This document shows positions 8,201 to 10,384 of a stretch of 10,384 nucleotides of DNA, piece by piece. Under the pieces are notes generated by a model, which did not search any database, was not told the origin of the DNA, and saw nothing but the letters and a program-made list of their open reading frames with translations. Source of the stretch: Erythrobacter sp. UBA3075 (GTDB taxonomy: Bacteria > Pseudomonadota > Alphaproteobacteria > Sphingomonadales > Sphingomonadaceae); NCBI GenBank assembly GCA_002367375.1, contig DFBR01000069.1:3237-13620 (forward strand), read 5' to 3'. A program made the translations under genes and the position numbers. Position 1 is the stretch's first letter; each line of letters opens with the position of its first letter.

Positions 8201-8676
8201 AACCAGCTCAATTGCTCCAGCGTCATGTCATCGGCGCTCACGCCGAAAGACACGATAGGCCGCGAACTTGTCGCCTGCTTCGAAATACGCGGTTCGAGAA
8301 TGCCATCGGGCAATTCGCCGCGAATATTGTCAATCTCGCCCTTCACCTCGTTCACCGCGTCATCAACGTCGGTGCCGATGGCGAATTCAATACTGGTGAA
8401 GGAATTGCCTTCAGAGGCGGAAGAATAGAGGTTTTCAACTCCGTCCAGCGTCTGCACCGCAGCTTCGACGCGCTGGGTTATCTGGTTGACGACCTCGGGC
8501 GGAGCCGCGCCAGGTTGCGAAATGCTGACCGTGACAACGGGAAATTCGATATCCGGATTGTCCTGAACATCCATGTCCTGAAAGGACGTGATCCCGGCGA
8601 CCATCAGACCGATAAAGGCCAGGATCGGGAAGATCGGGTTGCGAATCGCCCAGGCAGAAGCTTTGCTGAAATCCAT
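5203..8676 (-). CDS. RND efflux permease, hydrophobe/amphiphile (HAE-1) type, with extra membrane hairpin
   Basis: This 1157-aa inner-membrane pump is driven by protons and exports substrates (drugs or other small hydrophobic compounds; the substrate cannot be read from sequence). TM1 is near residues 11-30. The first periplasmic porter region runs to about 330, followed by TM2-TM6 to about 490. The second porter region spans about 660-950 and the last helices run to about 1120. The proton-relay residues of AcrB are all matched: Asp403-Asp404 in GVLVDDAIVEIEN (AcrB D407/D408), Lys1035 in GIVSKNSILLIDF (K940), Arg1065 (R971) and Thr1072 (T978). The pump should therefore be active. The family usually has 1020-1060 residues. 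The excess is a block at about 519-630 between the two halves that carries two extra hydrophobic segments. The ATG is 10 bases after the adaptor gene's stop. No outer-membrane factor gene is nearby. Confidence 0.95.
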   Translation of the reverse strand: MDFSKASAWAIRNPIFPILAFIGLMVAGITSFQDMDVQDNPDIEFPVVTVSISQPGAAPPEVVNQITQRVEAAVQTLDGVENLYSSASEGNSFTSIEFAIGTDVDDAVNEVKGEIDNIRGELPDGILEPRISKQATSSRPIVSFGVSADDMTLEQLSWFIDDVVTKQLLTVDGLAEVSRSGGVDREILVILDPARMQSLGVTASQINSALRQLNVNAAGGQAEIAGSRQSVRVLGNAASAYDLSQTLINIGGGRTIKLSDVARVQDSFGEVRTLAKVDGKQVVTFSITRARGESDVRVYDEAVEVLQQVQEANQGVTFTRLFTEVDYTKGQYESSMALLVEGALLAVVVVFLFLRDWRATIIAALAIPLSAIPTFYFMEAWFGFSLNTLSLLALGLVAGVLVDDAIVEIENIVRHMRMGKSAYQASIDAADEIGLPVVATTFCIVAVFLPVGLMPGISGQFFKNFGLTVVVAVLMSLAVARLITPMAAAYFLKAKGHAVHGEGPMMDRYMKVLRWSLDTAKFRQMRARTGNIGTRWWFIPLNIVSGVAIVAAIIGLSALFAALTADPAAGAPTAEAIEFEMPAIWMIALAIFGLYLIGALVNIGIGVLAARLQGSARHNDFHQRSRFLAARYLDHRIWMVLIGISALGLTVVIAGNLPTQFFPNNDSDFSRVSVSMPPGTTLEQTEEVIDEIAARLSEEQEVALVLGIANEGSGRISMVLRDDRERTSLQFERALTPILQDIPDARVNFANNQGGGGTGRAISIMLAGSDPDVLQAAATELAQQMETVEGAVAPRIDYDLQRPELIIDPREDLAASLGVTTVALSQAIRIATLGDIDQNAARFSLSDRQIPIRVRLAESARRDLSTIRNLPVPTANGGSVPLNRVADISLGMGPTSIERFNQNRRVFVGVDVAPNFARGTVLNAINALPIMDNLPTGVQNLPVGADEWQANLIDNFVTAVITGLLLVFAVLVLLYRRLVSPLVNMSSLALAPLGGFLALVIAGYLKGFSSGNFAPMPISMPVFIGMLMLLGIVSKNSILLIDFAIEEMDAGKDKLTAILEAGQKRAQPIVMTTVAMTAGMVPTALSLTGDSAWRAPMGTVVIGGLLLSTVLTLVIVPAGFSLADGLEKKLGPWLRERLLTYKPGDENAAGVELQPAE
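6787..7122 (-). other. Insertion of about 112 residues with two extra predicted membrane helices in the RND permease
   Basis: This stretch encodes residues 519-630, placed between LRWSLD (513-518) and RYLDHRIW (631-638). In ordinary RND permeases these two parts are almost adjacent, in the cytoplasmic linker before TM7. It holds two long hydrophobic runs (about 537-563 and 583-610). The loop between them (564-582) is short and carries only acidic charges. Both flanks are rich in Arg/Lys (K521, R523, R526, R528, R535; R611, R617, R624, R626). By the positive-inside rule this forms a hairpin that leaves the rest of the pump in its normal orientation. The frame stays open with the same codon style on both sides, so this is a real in-frame part of the protein. 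Confidence 0.75.
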
Positions 8677-8684
8677 GGGCCGGG

Positions 8685-8688
8685 CCTT
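8685..8688 (-). promoter_or_regulatory. Ribosome binding site of the RND permease, overlapping the adaptor stop codon
   Basis: On the - strand the adaptor gene ends TAA followed by GG, which creates AAGG. It sits 8 bases before the permease ATG at 8676. The overlap of stop codon and ribosome site suggests translational coupling, which would keep adaptor and pump production in step. Confidence 0.6.
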
Positions 8689-9901
8689 AGCCTTCGTTTT
8701 CGGTCGCCGGGCGCACCCGGTCGCCTTCGGTCAGGAAACCACCGGCGCGCATCACCACCCGCTCTGTTCCGTCGAGGCCCGAAGCGATGATAATGCCGGC
8801 ATCGCTGATCCTGCCAAGCTCCACCGCACGGCGGACCACGGTATCCTCTGCATCGACGATGTAGACATAGCTGCCCGCATCGTCAGAGAAGATCGCACTT
8901 TCAGGAAGGCGGGTTGCGACCGATATGTCGCTGGCAAGCTGCACAGTAGCAAAACCACCGGGGCGCAGTGCCGCATCGTAAGGCAAGGCACAACGCGCCG
9001 TGCCCTGCCGCGTCTGCTCATCAATCACAGGCGATTTCTGCCAGATCTGACAGGTAAATTCATCATCAGTGCCGACGGGCACCAGAGTCCCGGTTGCACC
9101 AATATCGATCTGCTGCAGTTCAGCTTCCCCGACACGGGCAAGCAATTCCATCTCACCGCCTCTGGCGATAGAAAACAGCGTGCCAGAGCCGGGGGTGACG
9201 ACTTGTCCGGGTTCAACATTGCGAGTCAGCAACAGGCCAGCAGAAGGCGCCACGATGTTGAGTTGGGCATTGCGCGCACGGCGTTCTGCCAATTGCGCAC
9301 GCGCCACATCCACACGGGCCACGGCAGCATCGCGCGTCGCGGTTAAGCGGTCGATATCGGCCTGACTGATAAAACCGCGCTCCACCAATTGCAGCGCACG
9401 GTCGAGATTGGCCTGCGCGAGATCGGCATCGGCCTGTGCCACGTCGATTTGCGCCGTTAGCGCGCCCAATTGCTGGTTCTGAACTGAACGGTCGATCAGC
9501 GCGAGAACCTGTCCTGCCGACACCCATTCGCCTGCCTCGACGGGAACCGACACGACGCGGCCGCCTTCGCCGACCACGCCCACGGGCATTTCGCGCCGCG
9601 CGGCCAATGTACCGGTGGCATTGATAGTCCCTTCTAACGTTGCCGATCCGGGAACCGAGACAGTTACGACCGGAAGATCGCTGCTGCCGTCTGCCGTTGG
9701 GGCGAAAGGAACGTTCTCTTCGCCGCCCGACAGCATCAGACTGGCGATGATGGCGGCGACAACAATCACCGCAAGCGCGATCCACAGGCGCCGTTTTCGC
9801 GCGCGCCGTTCATGGGGCGTGTCTACGCCGGCCAAGCCTTCATCATCGGCTACGACATGGCCGTCCGCATCGCTGGAACTAACTCTGGTCTCAAGATTCA
9901 T
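8687..9901 (-). CDS. RND efflux periplasmic adaptor (membrane fusion protein, HlyD/AcrA family)
   Basis: This 404-aa protein links the inner-membrane pump to an outer-membrane channel. A 38-residue N-terminal tail ends in a basic stretch (HERRARKRR, 30-38). One membrane anchor follows (about 39-57); there is no lipobox cysteine, so it is anchored by the helix and not by lipid. The first half of the lipoyl domain is about 106-137 (VVGEGGRVVSVPVEAGEWVSAG). An alpha-hairpin, rich in Ala, Gln, Asp and Arg, spans about 138-212. The second lipoyl half is about 214-245 (APSAGLLLTRNVEPGQVV), followed by a beta-barrel (about 250-325) and a membrane-proximal domain (about 330-400). The hairpin is short, as in many adaptors. 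Two cysteines (284 and 304) lie in the beta-barrel. The ATG at 9901 is preceded by AAAAGG with a 10-base spacer. It is the first gene of the efflux unit. Confidence 0.94.
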   Translation of the reverse strand: MNLETRVSSSDADGHVVADDEGLAGVDTPHERRARKRRLWIALAVIVVAAIIASLMLSGGEENVPFAPTADGSSDLPVVTVSVPGSATLEGTINATGTLAARREMPVGVVGEGGRVVSVPVEAGEWVSAGQVLALIDRSVQNQQLGALTAQIDVAQADADLAQANLDRALQLVERGFISQADIDRLTATRDAAVARVDVARAQLAERRARNAQLNIVAPSAGLLLTRNVEPGQVVTPGSGTLFSIARGGEMELLARVGEAELQQIDIGATGTLVPVGTDDEFTCQIWQKSPVIDEQTRQGTARCALPYDAALRPGGFATVQLASDISVATRLPESAIFSDDAGSYVYIVDAEDTVVRRAVELGRISDAGIIIASGLDGTERVVMRAGGFLTEGDRVRPATENEG

Positions 9902-10017
9902 CGGCGCATTGCCTTTTCAAAGGCCCTGTCGGGAAATTTTGCGTGGCTTATCACAATTGCTCCCGTCAGGCGACCGGACCATTGGCGGTATGCCGCCTCT
10001 AGCGGCTTTGAAGCAGA

Positions 10018-10054
10018 TTGCACAATGCAACCCTCTGCCAAACTGCAATGCAGT
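10018..10054. promoter_or_regulatory. Pair of short inverted repeats upstream of the efflux unit (possible operator)
   Basis: Two 13-base inverted repeats lie between the adaptor start and the terminator: TTGCACAATGCAA (10018-10030; 5-bp arms, 3-base centre) and ACTGCAATGCAGT (10042-10054; 6-bp arms, 1-base centre). Their centres are 24 bases apart and both contain AATGCA. They lie roughly 120-150 bases upstream of the adaptor ATG, a sensible place for a repressor or activator site. No regulator gene is in the window and I could not identify a convincing -35/-10 pair, so the role is inferred from position and symmetry. Confidence 0.35.
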
Positions 10055-10081
10055 CCGACAAAGGGCCATGACCGGACATTG

Positions 10082-10115
10082 AAAAAGGGCGGGAAGCCAC
10101 TGACTTCCCGCCCTT
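10082..10115 (-). terminator. Intrinsic terminator of the GlsB-like gene
   Basis: A perfect 12-bp inverted repeat, AAGGGCGGGAAG (10085-10096) and CTTCCCGCCCTT (10104-10115), encloses a 7-base loop. Read on the - strand, the GC-rich stem runs into five T residues (CCCTTTTTC), the classic Rho-independent layout. The other strand has no T-run, so it acts in one direction. It sits about 35 bases after the stop codon of the small gene at 10151 and separates that gene from the efflux unit, which must therefore have its own promoter in 9902-10081. Confidence 0.9.
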
Positions 10116-10150
10116 CAAATCTTACATGCGCCTGATATGGCGCGATAAGT

Positions 10151-10384
10151 TTAGCGCACCTTGCCGCGCTGCACGAGGTTCACGATCCCCAGCAGTACGA
10201 CTGCGCCGACAAATGCGGTGATGAGATACATGATCCAGCCCGCATCGGCGTTCAGGAAGCCAACCATACTGCCGATGGCGCTGCCGATAACACCGCCGAT
10301 AACGCCGACGATGATATTCCAGAAAATGCCCATCGAGGCATCGCGGCTCATAACTTTGCTGGCCAGCCAGCCAGCGATGCCGCC
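10151..10384 (-). CDS. GlsB/YeaQ/YmgE-family small membrane protein (5' end beyond the window)
   Basis: The frame ends at TAA 10151-10153 and stays open to the last base of the window, giving 77 visible residues. An ATG at 10351 exists, but the 11 codons before it (GGIAGWLASKV) match the conserved first helix of this family ('GLIAGALAKLI'), and MSRDASMG matches the loop that follows it. The true start therefore lies outside the window and the ATG is internal. The remainder is glycine-rich and hydrophobic: a second helix (WNIIVGVIGGVIGSAIGSMV) and a third (WIMYLITAFVGAVVLLGIVNL), ending in a basic tail (QRGKVR). Members are small inner-membrane proteins often called transglycosylase-associated or stress-induced. 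Their molecular function is not settled. Confidence 0.87.
   Translation of the reverse strand, partial: GGIAGWLASKVMSRDASMGIFWNIIVGVIGGVIGSAIGSMVGFLNADAGWIMYLITAFVGAVVLLGIVNLVQRGKVR

Noticed and set aside
9972..10080. Direct repeat of GACCGGAC at 9972-9979 and 10070-10077, upstream of the adaptor gene
   Set aside because: Eight bases is short for a GC-rich region and the copies are about 98 bases apart, one next to the terminator. There is too little to call a regulatory site.
9902..10081. Sigma-70 promoter for the efflux unit
   Set aside because: A promoter must be here, but every candidate -35/-10 pair I tried on the - strand (for example TTGTGC with CTAGAG at 17 bases) matches the consensus poorly, so I do not report one.

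Overview
The window is high-GC, densely packed bacterial DNA. Protein features point to an alphaproteobacterium, most likely a sphingomonad of the Erythrobacter/Novosphingobium type. This placement rests on general protein flavour and gene style, not on a marker gene.

Left part (1-3932, + strand): a flagellar run. It holds the 3' end of fliQ, then complete fliR, flhB, fliD and fliS. fliQ/fliR and fliR/flhB overlap by 4 bases (GTGA and ATGA), flhB/fliD are 30 bases apart and fliD/fliS are 1 base apart, so this reads as one transcription unit. FliQ, FliR and FlhB are inner-membrane parts of the flagellar type III export gate. FlhB is also the self-cleaving substrate-specificity switch. FliD is the filament cap exported through that gate and FliS is the cytoplasmic flagellin chaperone. 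The unit thus combines the late export machinery with two proteins needed for filament growth.

Middle and right part (9901 down to 3939, - strand): a three-gene unit. It encodes a membrane-fusion (periplasmic adaptor) protein, an RND-family inner-membrane efflux permease, and a DUF445 (YjiN-like) membrane protein. Both gaps are 10 bases. No outer-membrane channel gene is present, so the pump must borrow a TolC-like channel encoded elsewhere. The permease is about 100 residues longer than usual because an extra hydrophobic hairpin is inserted between its two halves. This unit converges tail-to-tail with fliS, with only 6 bases between the stop codons.

Far right (9902-10384): a 249-base intergenic region holds a clear intrinsic terminator for the - strand and two short inverted repeats that could be operators for the efflux unit. 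Beyond it is the 3' part of a small GlsB/YeaQ/YmgE-type membrane protein gene whose reading frame runs off the end of the window.

I see no mobile element, CRISPR array, RNA gene or clearly new system. The most unusual element is the insertion in the RND permease.
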